Assembly (NCBI RefSeq): GCF_023898315.1
Contig: NC_064614.1
Coordinates: 76,954,501-77,018,500, forward strand
Direction of reading: 5' to 3'
From: Schistocerca nitens
Lineage: Eukaryota; Arthropoda; Insecta; Orthoptera; Acrididae
DNA: 64,000 nucleotides
A program made the position numbers and the translations under genes. The stretch's first letter is position 1. Each line of letters starts with the position of its first letter. Positions 35,773-46,759 of this stretch are shown piece after piece. The notes beneath the pieces were generated by a model. It saw only the letters and a program-made list of their open reading frames with translations, ran no database searches and was not told where the DNA came from.

Positions 35773-35968
35773 TAAAATGGTTCAAATGGCTCTGAGCACT
35801 ATGGGACTTAACTTCTGAGGTCATCAGTCCCCTAGAACTTAGAACTACTTAAACCTAAATAACCTAAGGACACCACACACATACATGCCCGAGGGAGTAT
35901 TCGAACCTGCGACCGTAGCGTTCGTGCGGTTCCAGACTGTGGCGCCTAAAACCGCTCCACTGCGGCTG
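35773..35968 (-). mobile_element. SINE type A, perfect 14-bp target duplication
   Basis: Antisense type A SINE. Direct repeats accattgtagttgt at 35759-35772 and 35969-35982 are identical, the longest clean duplication in the window. The B box in reverse reads attcgaacctgcgac. Confidence 0.95.
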
Positions 35969-36146
35969 ACCATTGTAGTTGTGTATTTTCTTTCAGTCTA
36001 GTTTTCTTTACAATATTACATTTACATTTGCTGCGAACGCCAGTGTAATACTGTAATGAAAACTGGGTATAATATTAGATGCACTGCAATCATATTACAT
36101 TTATGTACATTACTGACTGTCAAATGTACAGTAGTGAGGTACAACA

Positions 36147-36352
36147 GCCGCCCGGGATTAGCCGAGCGGTCTAGGTCGTTGCAGTCAGGGACTGTGTGGC
36201 TGGTCCCGGCGGAGACTCGAGTCCTCCCTCGGGCATGGGTGTGTGTGTTTGTCCTTAGGATAAATTCAGTTAAGTAGTGTGTAAGCTTAGGGACTGATGA
36301 CCTTAGCAGTTAAGTCCCATAATATTTCACACACGTTTGAACATTTTTTTGG
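36147..36352 (+). mobile_element. SINE type C, full length
   Basis: Complete type C copy: A-box-like gattagccgagcggtctagg, B box gactcgagtcctccctcggg, body ttaggataaattcagttaag, and end gtttgaacattttttt. Direct repeats ggtacaaca at 36138-36146 and 36353-36361 are identical. Confidence 0.93.
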
Positions 36353-37208
36353 GGTACAACAACCTTCCAAAACAAAGTAAACTACCAAGTAAACCAACTA
36401 GAAACCAAAGAGAATGATTAAGTGTAGAAACGCGTCAAGTCCAGTGACATGAGTCGCGTCTAAACAAGCCAATAAAATTTACCGTCTCACAAAATGTAGC
36501 TCATTAAGTGGACATGAGGTATTTCTATCACAGTAATTATCACTATGTTCAAAGATACATAATCTGCCATTATCTTATTCTGCAAAAAATGTGGAAATGA
36601 GGGGTTTTAGATTTTGTCGATTCAATTGACGATGCGTGTTGATTTCTTTTGTTAACTGCGAAAAGTTTAAAAATTTGTAGTTTTCCGTTTGAACCGCAAG
36701 GAGAAAGACTCTGCACTGCCCTTAAAATTGTTTTATCAGAACGGCAGCAACTGCAGAGCTCCGTTGCGGGAATATCGGCGACAGGAACAGCTGCGAAAAG
36801 GCCCCATGTCAATAAATGGACTAAAGATTTATAGAAAGAGGTGAATTAGATGGCCAGTAGGAGAGAAGAGCGGTCCATTCTCATGGCCGTTGTTGATGGA
36901 GTTGCTGTAGCAATAGCCGACCGAGAAAGACTTTCCTCAAATTCTTCAGCCAGCGTTCGAACTGTGCCACGGGAATTGTCTCTCCCTTGGTCAACTGCTG
37001 AAAAAATAGAACTATTCTTTGGGCTGACGGGGCATATTTTACTCTACCCGGTACTATGAATGCACAGAACTATCGCGTACAAGGATCTACTCCGCCACAT
37101 GTGCACTAACAACCACTGCACTCAGCTTACGTGACGTTTGGTGTGGTTTCACGATCTCCTTTATTCTCCGTTGTTCTTCGAGGAGGAATCTCGTGGGCCT
37201 GTTAGATG

Positions 37209-38634
37209 TACAACCCTGGAAATTGAAATAAGAACACCGTGAATTCATTGTCCCAGGAAGGGGAAACTTTATTGACACATTCCTGGGGTCAGATACATCA
37301 CATGATCACACTGACAGAACCACAGGCACATAGACAAAGGCAACAGAGCATGCACAATGTCGCCACTAGTACAGTGTATATCCACCTTTCGCAGCAATGC
37401 AGGCTGCTATTCTCCCATGGAGACGATCGTAGAGATGCTGGATGTAGTCCTGTGGAACGGCTTGCCATGCCATTTCCACCTGGCGCCTCAGTTGGACCAG
37501 CGTTCGTGCTGGACGTGCAGACCGCGTGAGACGACGCTTTATCCAGTCCCAAACATGCTCAATGGGGGACAGATACGGACATCTTGCTGGCCAGGGTAGT
37601 TGACTTACACCTTCTAGAGCACGCTGGGTGGCACGGGATACATGCGGACGTGCATTGTCCTATTGGAACAGCAAGTTCCCTTGCCGGTCTAGGAATGGTA
37701 GAACGATGGGTTCGATGACGGTTTGGATGTACCGTGCACTATTCAGTGTCCCCTCGACGATCACCAGTGGTGTACGGCCAGTGTAGGAGATCGCTCCCCA
37801 CACCATGATGCCGGGTGTTGGCCCTGTGTGCCTCGGCCGTATGCAGTCCTGATTGTGGCGCTCACCTGGACGGCGCCAAACACGCATACGACCATCATTG
37901 GCACCAAGGCAGAAGCGACTCTCATCGCTGAAGACGACACGTCTCCATTCGTCCCTCCATTCACGCCTGTCGCGACACCACTGGAGGCGGGCTGCACGAT
38001 GTTGGGGCGTGAGCGGAAGACGGCCTAACGGTGTGCGGGACCGTAGCCCAGCTTCATGGAGACGGTTGCGAATGGTCCTCGCCGATACCCCAGGAGCAAC
38101 AGTGTCCCTAATTTGCTGGGAAGTGGCGGTGCGGTCCCCTACGGCACTGCGTAGGATCCTACGGTCTTGGCGTGCATCCGTGCGTCGCTGCGGTCCGGTC
38201 CCAGGTCGACGGGCACGTGCACCTTCCGCCGACCACTGGCGACAACATCGATGTACTGTGGAGACCTCACGCCCCACGTGTTGAGCAATTCGGCGGTACT
38301 TCCACCCGGCCTCCCGCATGCCCACTATACGCCCTCGCTCAAAGTCCATCAACTGCACATACGGTTCACGTCCACGCTGTCGCGGCATGCTACCAGTGTT
38401 AAAGACTGCGATGGAGCTCCGTATGCCACGGCAAACTGGCTGAGACTGACGGCGGCGGTGCACAAATGCTGTGCAGCTAGCGCCATTCGACGGCCAACAC
38501 CGCGGTTCCTGGTGTGTCCGCTGTGCCGTGCGTGTGATCATTGCTTGTACAGCCCTCTCGCAGTGTCCGGAGCAAGTATGGTGGGTCTGACACACCGGTG
38601 TCAATGTGTTCTTTTTTCCATTTCCAGGAGTGTA
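37209..38634 (-). mobile_element. Tc1-like transposon, nearly intact, with inverted repeats and TA
   Basis: The best preserved transposon here. Inverted repeats of about 30 bp begin caaccctggaaattgaaata at 37211 and, on the other strand, cactcctggaaatggaaaaa at 38632. TA flanks both sides (37209-37210 and 38633-38634). Total length is 1426 bp. It inserted into a TA of an older mariner-like relic. The interior holds one transposase gene on the minus strand. Confidence 0.92.
37366..38388 (-). pseudogene. Tc1-like transposase, single nonsense codon
   Basis: A 341-codon frame begins at ATG 38388 (MPRQRGREPYVQLMDFERG) and ends at TAG 37366-37368, with only one internal stop, TAG at 37660-37662, where Q is expected before the second catalytic D. 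It has two helix-turn-helix motifs (RRIAQHVGREVSTVHRC; ARTIRNRLHEAGL) and a basic linker. The catalytic boxes are FSDESRFCLG, then stop-DNARPHVSRA, then LSPIEHVWDW, about 32 residues after the second D. The frame extends upstream of 38388 to 38637 but crosses the inverted repeat, so the internal ATG is preferred. A one-base change would account for the inactivation, implying recent activity. Confidence 0.9.
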
Positions 38635-39129
38635 CATTTACATTTGCACCTTATAAGGACATCCTTGTCCAGCAGGTAATTCCAGCTCTGCAAGAACCCA
38701 CCTTTGTTCACACAACTATTTTCATGTAAGATGCGGCGACATCAGATGTCACTTGCCAGGTGAAATATTTCCTTCGAGAAAACTTCGGCAACGACCACAT
38801 CACTTGTAGGCGATTTCAAGATATGTTGCCTTCCAGATGCACCGACCTAAATCCATGTGACTTCTGGTTGTGGTGATATCTGAAAGATCATGTCAGTCAG
38901 GGACGTATACGGATTCTCACCGAATTGAAGGGTAGCAAACGACTACATATCACTGATTACACCGGATGTACGGCGAGCAGCTGTCGACCATTCCGTGTTA
39001 TGGATGGAGCGTGTTGCTTGAGTCTATATCCTAATAAATGCGTCAGAACAACCGTTTTCATGTTGATCGTTTCTCTGATGTTCCTGGACCCGGACCACAT
39101 TATGGCTTCTTATCTCGCCATATTTTCAC

Positions 39130-41330
39130 TTGGTGTCAGAAAGTGGAACTATATCTACATCTGCATTCAAATGGATACTCTGCAAATCCCACTTAAGTCA
39201 TTGGCAGGGTGTTCATCGAACTACCTTCAGAATATCTCTCTATTATTCCACTATCAAGCAGCAGGCGGAAAAAATGAACACCTTAAATTTCCGTGCGAGT
39301 TCTGATTTCCCTTATTTTATTATGACGATACCGTCTCCCCATGTAGGTAGGTGTCAACCAAATAGTTTAGCTTTCAGAAAAAAGTTGGTGACTGAAATTC
39401 CTGAGAGGGCTCCGCGCCTACGAAAAACGACTTTGTTTTAATGGTGTTCATTCCAAATCCTGTATCATGTCCGTGACACTGTCTACCTTATTTCGCGATA
39501 ACATAAAACGTGTTGCTGGTCTTGGAACTTTTCCATGTACTCTTTTAATCCTACCCAGTAAGGATCCCCCACTGCGCAGCAGTACTCCAAAAGAAGGCGG
39601 GCAAGCGTAGTGTAGGCCGTCTCTTTGGTAAATCTGTTACATTTTCTACGTGATCTGCCAATAAAACGCAGTCTTTGGTTTTCCTTCCTTAGAACTTTTT
39701 CTATGTGCTTTTTCTCCGTTTAAAATTGTTCGTAACCGTAATTCCGAGGTATTTAGTCTACGCCCTATAGATTAGACAGATTTATCGTGTAAACGAAGTT
39801 CAACAAATTCCTTTTAGCGCTCATGTGGATTATCTCACATTTTTCATTATTTGGGGTCAACTACAAATTTTCTAATCATTCAGGCATCTTTTCTGAATCC
39901 TTTTGCAATTTGTTGTGATCTTCTGATGGCTTAACTAGACGATAAATGACAGTATCATCAGCAAACAACCTAAGACTCCTGATCGGATTGTCTCCTGAAT
40001 TGTTTATACAGATAAGGAACAGCAGAGGACATATAATACTACCTTGAGGAAAGCCAGAAATCACTTCTGTTTTACTCGATGTTTTCCTTCATTTACTACG
40101 AACTATGACCTCTCTGACAGGAAATCACGAATCTAGTCGTTTAACTAAGACGATATTAAATAAGCACGCAATTTCACTACAAGCAGCTTGTGTAGCACAG
40201 TGTCAAAAGCGTTTTGGAAATCTAGAAATACGGAATCAATCTGAAATACCTGGTCAATAGCACTCAACATTTCATGTGAGTAAAGAGCTAATCGTGTTCA
40301 ATAGAACGACGTTTATAAAACCGTGTGGACTGGGTTGTCAATAGACCGTTCTCTTGGAAGTAATTCATAGTTTTGGAACACAAAATATGTCCCAAAATCG
40401 TGCTGCATTAATGATATGGGCCTGTAATTTAGTGGATTACTCCTACTACCTTTCTAGAATAGTGGTGTGACCTGTGCAACATTCCCGTCTTTCGGTACGG
40501 ATCTTTCGTCGAGAGGGCGATTGTATATGATTGTTAAGTATGGAGCTATTGTATCAGCGTGCTCTGAAAAGAACCTAATTGGTATTCAGTCTGGGCCGGA
40601 AGATTTGTTGTTATTATGTGATTTAAGTTGCTTCACTGCTCTGAGGATATCTACTTCTAAGTTACTCATGTTGGCAGCTGTTCTTGATTCGAATTCAGAA
40701 ATATTTACTTCGTCTTCTTTTGTGAAGGCATTCCGGAAAGCTTTGTTTAGTAACTCTGCTTTGGCAGCACTGCCTCCGATAGTGTCTCCACTGGTATCGG
40801 GCAGAGAAGGCATTGATTGTATCTTGCCGCCAACATACTTTACATACGCCCAGAATCTCTTTGAATTTTCTACCAGGTTTCGAGACAAAGTTTCGTTCTG
40901 GAAACTATTATAAGCACTTAGCATTGATGTCCGCGCAAAATTTCGAGCATCTGTAAGAGATCGCCAATCTTGGAGATCTTGTGTTCGTTTAAGTATGGCA
41001 TGCTTCTCTCGTTGTTTCTGCAAGTGTTCGCTTGTTAATTTATTCGGTATAAATCTGTTAACTGCTTTAGATACTATTTTTTTTAATTCAAGCCACATGT
41101 GGTCTACACTTACATTGTTAATCTGGCAGGAATGGAGATTGCCTCTCAGGAAGGTGTCAAGTGAATTTTTATATGATTTTTTTGAGAAGGTATATTTTTC
41201 CTTTAGTTTTCTTGAGCATACTGCACGAGCACACGGATTAATGAAGAAACTTGCGGTGTTTCAGCGTCCTGTAATGTACACAGCATGTGCTACAGCACTC
41301 GGAACATCATTTTAATCATAATCACTCGAT
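39130..41330 (-). mobile_element. Jockey/CR1-like LINE, antisense, RT fragments
   Basis: Read on the minus strand. The linker between endonuclease and RT is open at 41098-40586 (170 codons; KLTSEHLQKQREKHAILKRT, RFWAYVKYVGGKI, NKAFRNAFT). RT fragments follow with shifts: GFPQGSIICPLLFLICINN, then FADDTVIYRLV at about 39955-39935, the catalytic box. The C-terminal part and 3' region continue to about 39130. The endonuclease itself is not recognisable beyond 41330. The 3' end adjoins the mariner-like relic. Confidence 0.8.
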
Positions 41331-41353
41331 AAAAACGCAAATGACGGACAAGG

Positions 41354-41710
41354 GTGGGCTGTTCAAAGAAGACTATGAAAATCATCGATAAAGAAGCCCG
41401 GAAGACAAAGAAGGGACTGTGTATTGGGGATCCTCTGTCGCTGGATGTACGAGAATTAGATGTAGAAGAATGTGACAAAGAAGACGACATTCGGAAAGAT
41501 GTGTTTGCTAAAGCTCTTAACGATCGTGGGAACCGCATCATGCAATACGCAGCTGTAATTTTTTTAATGACGAGGGTCGATGTCGGTCGCATTATGACTG
41601 TCTTCAGGCCATTAACGGAATATTCAACTGTGAAATCCACAATGTTAGTAATCAATCATTCTTCAAATTTTCCATTTTTAGTTATAACATATGGTACAAC
41701 AATCATGTAA
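41354..41710 (+). other. Open frame of 118 codons, origin unknown
   Basis: The product would be charged and starts MGCSKKTMKIIDKEARKTKK, with DPLSLDVRELDVEECDKEDD later. It is not obviously a shadow of a LINE frame and lies between two antisense LINE copies. I recognise no domain. It may be a fragment of a retrotransposon gag-like frame or a captured coding piece, or chance. Confidence 0.25.
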
Positions 41711-42050
41711 AAGTAAAGAGCAGTTGTCTACATCTACAGCTACACTGATACTCTGTAAATCACGCTTAAGTGCCTGGCAAGGTTCATCGAACCACCTTCA
41801 CAATAACTCTCTATTATTCAACTCTCGAGCAGCACGCGAAAAATCGAACACATATATCTTTCCGTGCGAACTCTGATTTCCCTTAATTTACTATATTGAT
41901 CATTTATTTCTATGTAGGTTGACGTCATTAAAATATTTTCTCATTCGGAGAAGAAAGTCGATGATTGGAAATTTCGTGAGAAGATTCCGCCGCAACGAGA
42001 AACGCCTTCGTTTTAATAATGTCCAAATCCGGTATCATGTCCGTAACACT

Positions 42051-42332
42051 TGTAAGTAGGCTGTTTAGGTTTTTATGCTGGTAACGCCGCGTAGCGCTCT
42101 ATATGAAAATCACTGGCTGTGCTGTGTGCAGTCTCTGGCTGGTTGGCATTGTTGGAACATTCGCTATTGTAGTGTTGGGCAGTTGGGTGTGAACAGCGCA
42201 TAGCGTTGCGCAGTTGAAGGTAAGCCGCCAGCAGTGGTGGATGTGGGGAGTCAGATGGCGGAGTTTTGAGAGCGGATGATGTGGACGTGTGTCCATCAGA
42301 GAGAGTAAATTTGTAAGACTGGATGTCATGAA

Positions 42333-42371
<39 letters not shown>

Positions 42372-42613
42372 GAAGATTTTTGTGAGGTAAGCGATTCATG
42401 AAAGGTATAGGTTATTGTTAGTCAGGGCCATTCTTTTGTAGGGATTATTGAAAGTCAGATTGCGTTGCGCTAAAAAAAATTTGTGTCCGTTTAGTGTTGA
42501 TCAGAATAAGTAAAGAGAGTAATGTCTGAGTACGTTCAGTTTTACTCAGCTGTTTGAAAATCAAGAGTTTTATCAGCACAGTAATTCATAAATTTTTCTA
42601 AGGGAACGTTTCA
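42051..42613 (+). mobile_element. Solo LTR with 4-bp target duplication
   Basis: Begins tgtaagtaggctgtttaggt and ends gggaacgtttca, giving the TG…CA ends of an LTR. The host LINE resumes on each side, and the 4-bp duplication cact (42047-42050 and 42614-42617) is exact. A single 563-bp LTR with no internal region fits recombination between two LTRs. A TA repeat lies inside. Orientation is inferred from shared gaggtaag and cagggcca phrases with the LTR at 59.9-60.6 kb. Confidence 0.85.
42335..42370. repeat. Dinucleotide repeat (TA)18
   Basis: Uninterrupted TA repeats within the solo LTR. It probably expanded from a short tatata stretch and is likely polymorphic. Confidence 0.95.
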
Positions 42614-43072
42614 CACTCTCACCTCTGTTTCTGACAATACAAAATGTGCTGTTGTTCTTTGAACTTTCTCAATATACTCCGTTAATCCTACCTGGAAAGG
42701 ATCCCACATTGCGCAGCAGTACTACAAAAGACGACTGAAAAGCGTAGAATAGGCAGTCTCTTTCAGAGATCTGATGCCTCTTCTAAGTGTTCTGCCAATA
42801 AATGGCAGTCTTTGATTCGCCTTCCTCACAATATTTTCTAGGCGTTGTTTCCTATTTAAATTGTTCGTAAATACAATTCCTAGGTATTCAGTTGCATTTA
42901 CAGTGTTTAGATATGACTGATTTATGTTATGTATTGCATGATGCACTTCGTGACATTTAAGAAAGTTATCCGATACCGCCTACACGTAATATTTCTTAAC
43001 TATTGGCGCTGATGACGTTTCAGAAGAACTGGTAATGTATGCTGACGACGGAATTAAATTATGCTGTTGAAA

Positions 43073-43545
43073 GCCCGCCTGGTTAGCCGTGAAGGCTAAT
43101 GCACAGCTTTCGGGCGGGCAGGCGTGCCGGTCCCTGGAACGAATCACGAATCCGCATGGGTGGATTAGTGTCGAGGTGCCGACCAGTCTGTGGACCAGTC
43201 TGTGGACCAGTCTGTGGATGGTCTTTAAGTTGGTTTTCCATCTGCCCTCCCTTCCGCCTCAGTCACACTACGTCGGCGATTGCTGCGCAAACATTTCCTC
43301 GCCGTACGCGTACAGCCTGACTACTCTACTACCCAAACTTGGGGTTGAACTCGTCTGGTGTGAGACGTTTCCAGGCGGAGGCGGGGGTTCCACTGGGGGC
43401 CGAACCGCACAATAACACTGGATTCGGTGTGGGGCGGCGTGGACTGTTGTAGCCTGTTGTGGGGTTGTGTACCAATGTGGGCTACGGAGGGGACAAAGCC
43501 TCTACGTCGTTTCTAGGTCTAGAGTTCCATACAATACAATACAAT
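43073..43545 (+). mobile_element. Long tRNA-derived SINE type E, (ATACA)n-type tail
   Basis: Head gcccgcctggttagccgtga followed by a long body (ttggttttccatctgccctc, cgtcggcgattgctgcgcaa, ggggttgaactcgtctggtg, ctacgtcgtttctaggtcta) and a tail of repeated ataca units. At about 470 bp it is much longer than types A-C. A 12-bp phrase gaccagtctgtg is tandemly tripled at 43181-43216. It abuts the inverted repeat at 43548. Confidence 0.8.
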
Positions 43546-43547
43546 GC

Positions 43548-43823
43548 TCTTCAGTTAAAACTTCCGGTCCGAGAGGCCGTGGTCCAAGTATAAAATTTCC
43601 ACCTGACGTTTCGTCTCCATCTGCGGGAGACATCTTCTGAGGTCGTCCGGCTACTGCCTGGCAGTACACCATACTTACTCTACCATGCAAACATTGGGGT
43701 TACACTCGTCCTAGCAGTAGCCGGACGACCTCAGAAGATGTCTCCCACAGATGGAGACGAAACGTCAGGTGGAAACTTTATACATCGACCACGGCTTCTC
43801 AGCCCGGAAGTTTTAACTGAAGA
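43548..43823. repeat. Inverted repeat, 111-bp arms, 54-bp loop
   Basis: Left arm 43548-43658 (ttcagttaaaacttccggtc … gtccggctactgc) and right arm 43713-43823 (gcagtagccggacgacctca … gaagttttaactgaaga) are near reverse complements. The loop contains atgcaaacattggggttaca, which resembles an inner part of the adjacent type E SINE (about 43330). The arms carry gacgtttcgtctccatctg and gaagatgtctcccacagatg. It may be a fold-back element or paired copies of an unknown repeat around a SINE fragment. Confidence 0.85.
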
Positions 43824-45049
43824 CAACACCAGCCGTGAAAGCCTACATTGTATGAACAATACAATGCTGTTGAAATTAATTTTGTCCATCTACAAAGCAG
43901 CAGACACACCAACCGTCTTCTCGTGCCACAGAAAGCAGCAGCTATATAATATGAGCAATGCCGAGACCTAATTCCTTGACGTGAGTCACGTAACGATAAT
44001 TTTGAGGCTAGTTAAAACGGAGACGAATGTCCTGTTGAATGAAAAGCGTTTGATTTCAGGACCGCTTAGAAACGATAGAGCCGATTCCGCCAGATACATC
44101 AATTATAGCAAAGCAAATGCAGAAAATAATGTTGGTAAAATATTGTTGATAATAAGTGGTGTGTAATACATATACGGGGACATGCGTATGACAACTTCTG
44201 TATTGATTAAGTGAGTGATTAGAAAATACGCTTATGCAGAAGAAGAAGCAGAAGAAAAAGAAGCAATAACTACGAAAGGCGCGAGACAAGGCGGTACTTA
44301 CTATTATTCAATGCTTACATCTAAAACTAGATATGTTACGCTATTTCTATAACGCTTATATGCAAAAGGATTATAAATATTTGCCTGTCTCCATATTATT
44401 ATAGAGCATTTCACTTAGGACCCACGGAAGGATCATAACATAGCAGTTATTTTATTTTACATGATCCACTTTTCTAGTGTCTCCTCGGAATGGATCAGCA
44501 TAACTTGTATAGTCTCGACGTGAAATAGTGAAAAAAAAACCTCTGCAGCAAAATCTTTCGCTAGGAACTTAAACATTCAAGAGTGTGAGAACTTTCAGGA
44601 TAGAGAATGCTAGCTCGAAATCGCTCCGCGTTAATTTATGGCCGACACGCCACCTGCATGAAGCGCGAAGTTCGTCGAAGTTCGTCGCCCTCAGAAAAAC
44701 GGAATTTCGGCAGGACTTGTTAGCATACCGCCCACATCTGGCACGCCTTTCCGCGCCCGCCCCCCTTCGCAATATACAGCGCTAGTGGCCACTTTGGCCC
44801 GCAGGTGTGCCACTCACAACTTCTTGTCGCCAATATCACCTCGAAGGCCCGGAACTTTTTAAAAAATGTCCTCGGATTACACGCGCCATTACGCCACTGA
44901 TGTCGTCGTGGCAACCGAGATTTAGGCGTCGATAAATTGAGCTGGAGAAGACGCATACCTTGACTCCGTCAGGTCAGCCATCCCGTGATCCTCTCATTTT
45001 ATCACTGAAACGTGACGAGAAAGCATTCCTCTTTCAGTTTGAGATTTAA
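43824..45049. other. Non-coding interval with a GC-balanced block at 44590-44960
   Basis: The first part is AT-rich and featureless apart from an aga-rich patch near 44240. The block 44590-44960 has balanced GC and runs such as ctttccgcgcccgccccccttcg; overlapping frames are open but show no domain. A tandem ttcgtcgaag duplication is at 44670-44687. The block resembles those at 12.5 and 34.5 kb. Confidence 0.3.
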
Positions 45050-45153
45050 AAGTACTTTTCTATCTTCGCATAGAATTGTTACTTGACAGCTTACAAAGTA
45101 TAAGTACTTTTCTATCTTCGCATAGAATTGTTACTTGACAGCTTACAAAGTAC
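45050..45153. repeat. Exact tandem duplication, 52-bp unit, two copies
   Basis: The unit starts aagtacttttctatcttcgc and ends gcttacaaagta. Copies lie at 45050-45101 and 45102-45153 and are essentially identical, so the duplication is young. No function is visible. Confidence 0.95.
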
Positions 45154-45429
45154 GTGTTTTCCATCCTAATTCTTCAGTTATTGAGCGTGCTGCGTGAAAA
45201 GTTCCAGTGCAAAGCTTATTTTCTAGATATCTTTACTGGATTAGATTTTGCCTTAGGCGCTTACTAACGAAGTCAAGTGCCATAGCCAGATTTCCCAGAA
45301 ACTTCGCTGAGTAGAAGAGGAGTCAAAATAAGCAAACGCATGTCTGCTTATACATAGATAACCGTTTCTGAGAAATCGACTGTCAAAGTTTTCGTGGTAA
45401 TTCAGTTGCCTTTTTAACGTAAGTTCAAC

Positions 45430-45500
45430 CCAACTGGTGGCGTTGCGGATAGCGCCGTGGCATCTCACTTTTGCGTCCCGTGTTCGAAACCCGGTCGTTG
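45430..45500 (+). repeat. tRNA-like SINE head (diverged)
   Basis: tggcgttgcggatagcgccg resembles an A box and cccgtgttcgaaacccgg a B box, at tRNA-like spacing (about 40 bp). A T-rich stretch (tttgttttatttattcc) follows. It cannot fold as a complete tRNA by eye, so it is more likely a SINE head than a tRNA gene. Confidence 0.45.
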
Positions 45501-46235
45501 TATTTACTTGTGTTATTTTGTTTTATTTATTCCTTTTTTTGTTCATTTCTTTGCCCTCGTCTTTACAAGGTAAATACGCGAATTCTTCTTATTAAGTTAG
45601 GGATACAAGGGCTTTATACTAACTGTAAAATTACAACTTGGTTTCACTGTAGGAGTCATAAATTAATTGTACACGTGTGTATGGTATTTTCAGAGCTTAT
45701 GATCTTTTTAAGTTCTCATATTCCTGTAAATCATTCTTATTTCAATTCTTAATCCTTACATTTTATTCAGATGCTTTTTAACCAAGAAGATTTGGTGTAT
45801 TCCAAAGGATGATACCGATCGTAGAAACATTCTGAACCTAAAAATTCTGAACACTACGAGTAGCGAAGGAAGGTAGGTTTTCCACAGTTATATTTATTCG
45901 TATGGCTCTCACTCTGGAATGGAACACCATTTACACTGCAGAGGATTTCAGGCGTTATCAATAATTTCTCGGAAAACCATGCATAGCGTATCACGTTTCC
46001 GAGAATGGCGCTGGCAATTGATTATAAATCAAGATATGCTAGAGGAATTTCACCGAAGACAATATCAAATAACTTTTCCATTCATTTATTGATATTTTAC
46101 TTTTTCATTTTGGGTAATGCTTTCACCAGACACACAATCAGTAGACGAATAAATATTATGATATTTCAATACACACTGAGAAACATTCGTGTAGTAATTT
46201 TGTACGGACACGGGTAGATAAATAAAAACCTAGAA

Positions 46236-46312
46236 TAAATATGACAATGGACTTCGAACACAGGTCACAAACGTGTGGAACCTCGCCCTTAGCCATAACG
46301 CCATCTGTTCGG
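46236..46312 (-). repeat. tRNA-like SINE head, antisense (diverged)
   Basis: On the minus strand tggcgttatggctaagggcg (A-box-like) is followed by gacctgtgttcgaagtcc (B-box-like). It is similar in layout to the plus-strand sequence at 45.43 kb, 0.8 kb away, and could be the same family in opposite orientation. Confidence 0.4.
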
Positions 46313-46759
46313 CTGAGCTGCAGACTCACTAAAAGGTACATCCAGTAACTTGAAAATTTTGATCATCGTTTTCTTAGAAACGGTGTATCATCTATGGAAA
46401 ACCCGAGACAATTTTTTGTTTATTGTGACCCGTCTGCACTGATCGAAGTTTCTCAGAAATCGGGTTAGGTGGTTGACGTGTTCTTCTCGTAAGTCACATG
46501 AAGTTGATTTCAAGCTGCCGAAACCTGTAGATGCCACCAATCGTAGACCTCAGGAGCAAAAAGCCGAACAGGACCGCAAACATGCACAGGTCACAAGACT
46601 ACGACAGACACCAGCCTATAGCACAGACCAGCAAGTTAGTTGATAAGCTTGTGGCTAATGGTGGTTGCAATCATAGAAACCATGCCGATACAGCGTCTAA
46701 ATTTGTACTGCTCTTATCGACCTGGTGATGGGACATAAGTATCTCAGAATCGCTTGAAT

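Larger units (their letters stand above)
36850..39090 (+). mobile_element. Mariner-like transposon relic split by a Tc1-like element
   Basis: The left part (36850-37208) encodes VDGVAVAIADRERLSSNSSA and RTVPRELSLPWSTAEKI, a helix-turn-helix domain. After an internal deletion come YFTLPGTMNAQNYRV, WCGFTISFIL and FFEEESRGPVRC. The right part (38635-39060) continues with KDILVQQVIPALQEPTFVH, then LRENFGNDHITCRRF and RCTDLNPCDFWLW, the third catalytic region with D rather than E. Coding sense runs straight across the inserted element when the 1.4 kb is removed. Stops and shifts make it inactive. Terminal repeats were not located. Confidence 0.75.
41715..42985 (-). mobile_element. Second jockey/CR1-like LINE copy, split by a solo LTR
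   Basis: Parallel to the copy at 39.1-41.3 kb: the same 3' region (compare 41740-42050 with 39170-39480) and the same RT C-terminal portion. The minus frame 42946-42722 reads NATEYLGIVFTNNLN, NIVRKANQRLPFIGRTLRRG and LKETAYSTLFSRLL. The copy is truncated before the catalytic FADD box. An LTR of 563 bp sits inside it. Confidence 0.8.

Noticed and set aside
37298-37552. Several frames opposite the Tc1 transposase at 37.2-38.7 kb
   Set aside because: GC-rich coding sequence produces long shadow frames on the other strand; only the minus-strand frame carries DDE motifs.
42335-42370. (TA)18 as a cruciform origin or regulatory site
   Set aside because: Simple microsatellite expansion inside an LTR explains it; nothing else supports a function.
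45430-45500. Possible functional tRNA gene
   Set aside because: A- and B-box-like motifs are present but no clean acceptor stem or cloverleaf is visible, and T-rich SINE-like sequence follows. Kept as a SINE head only.
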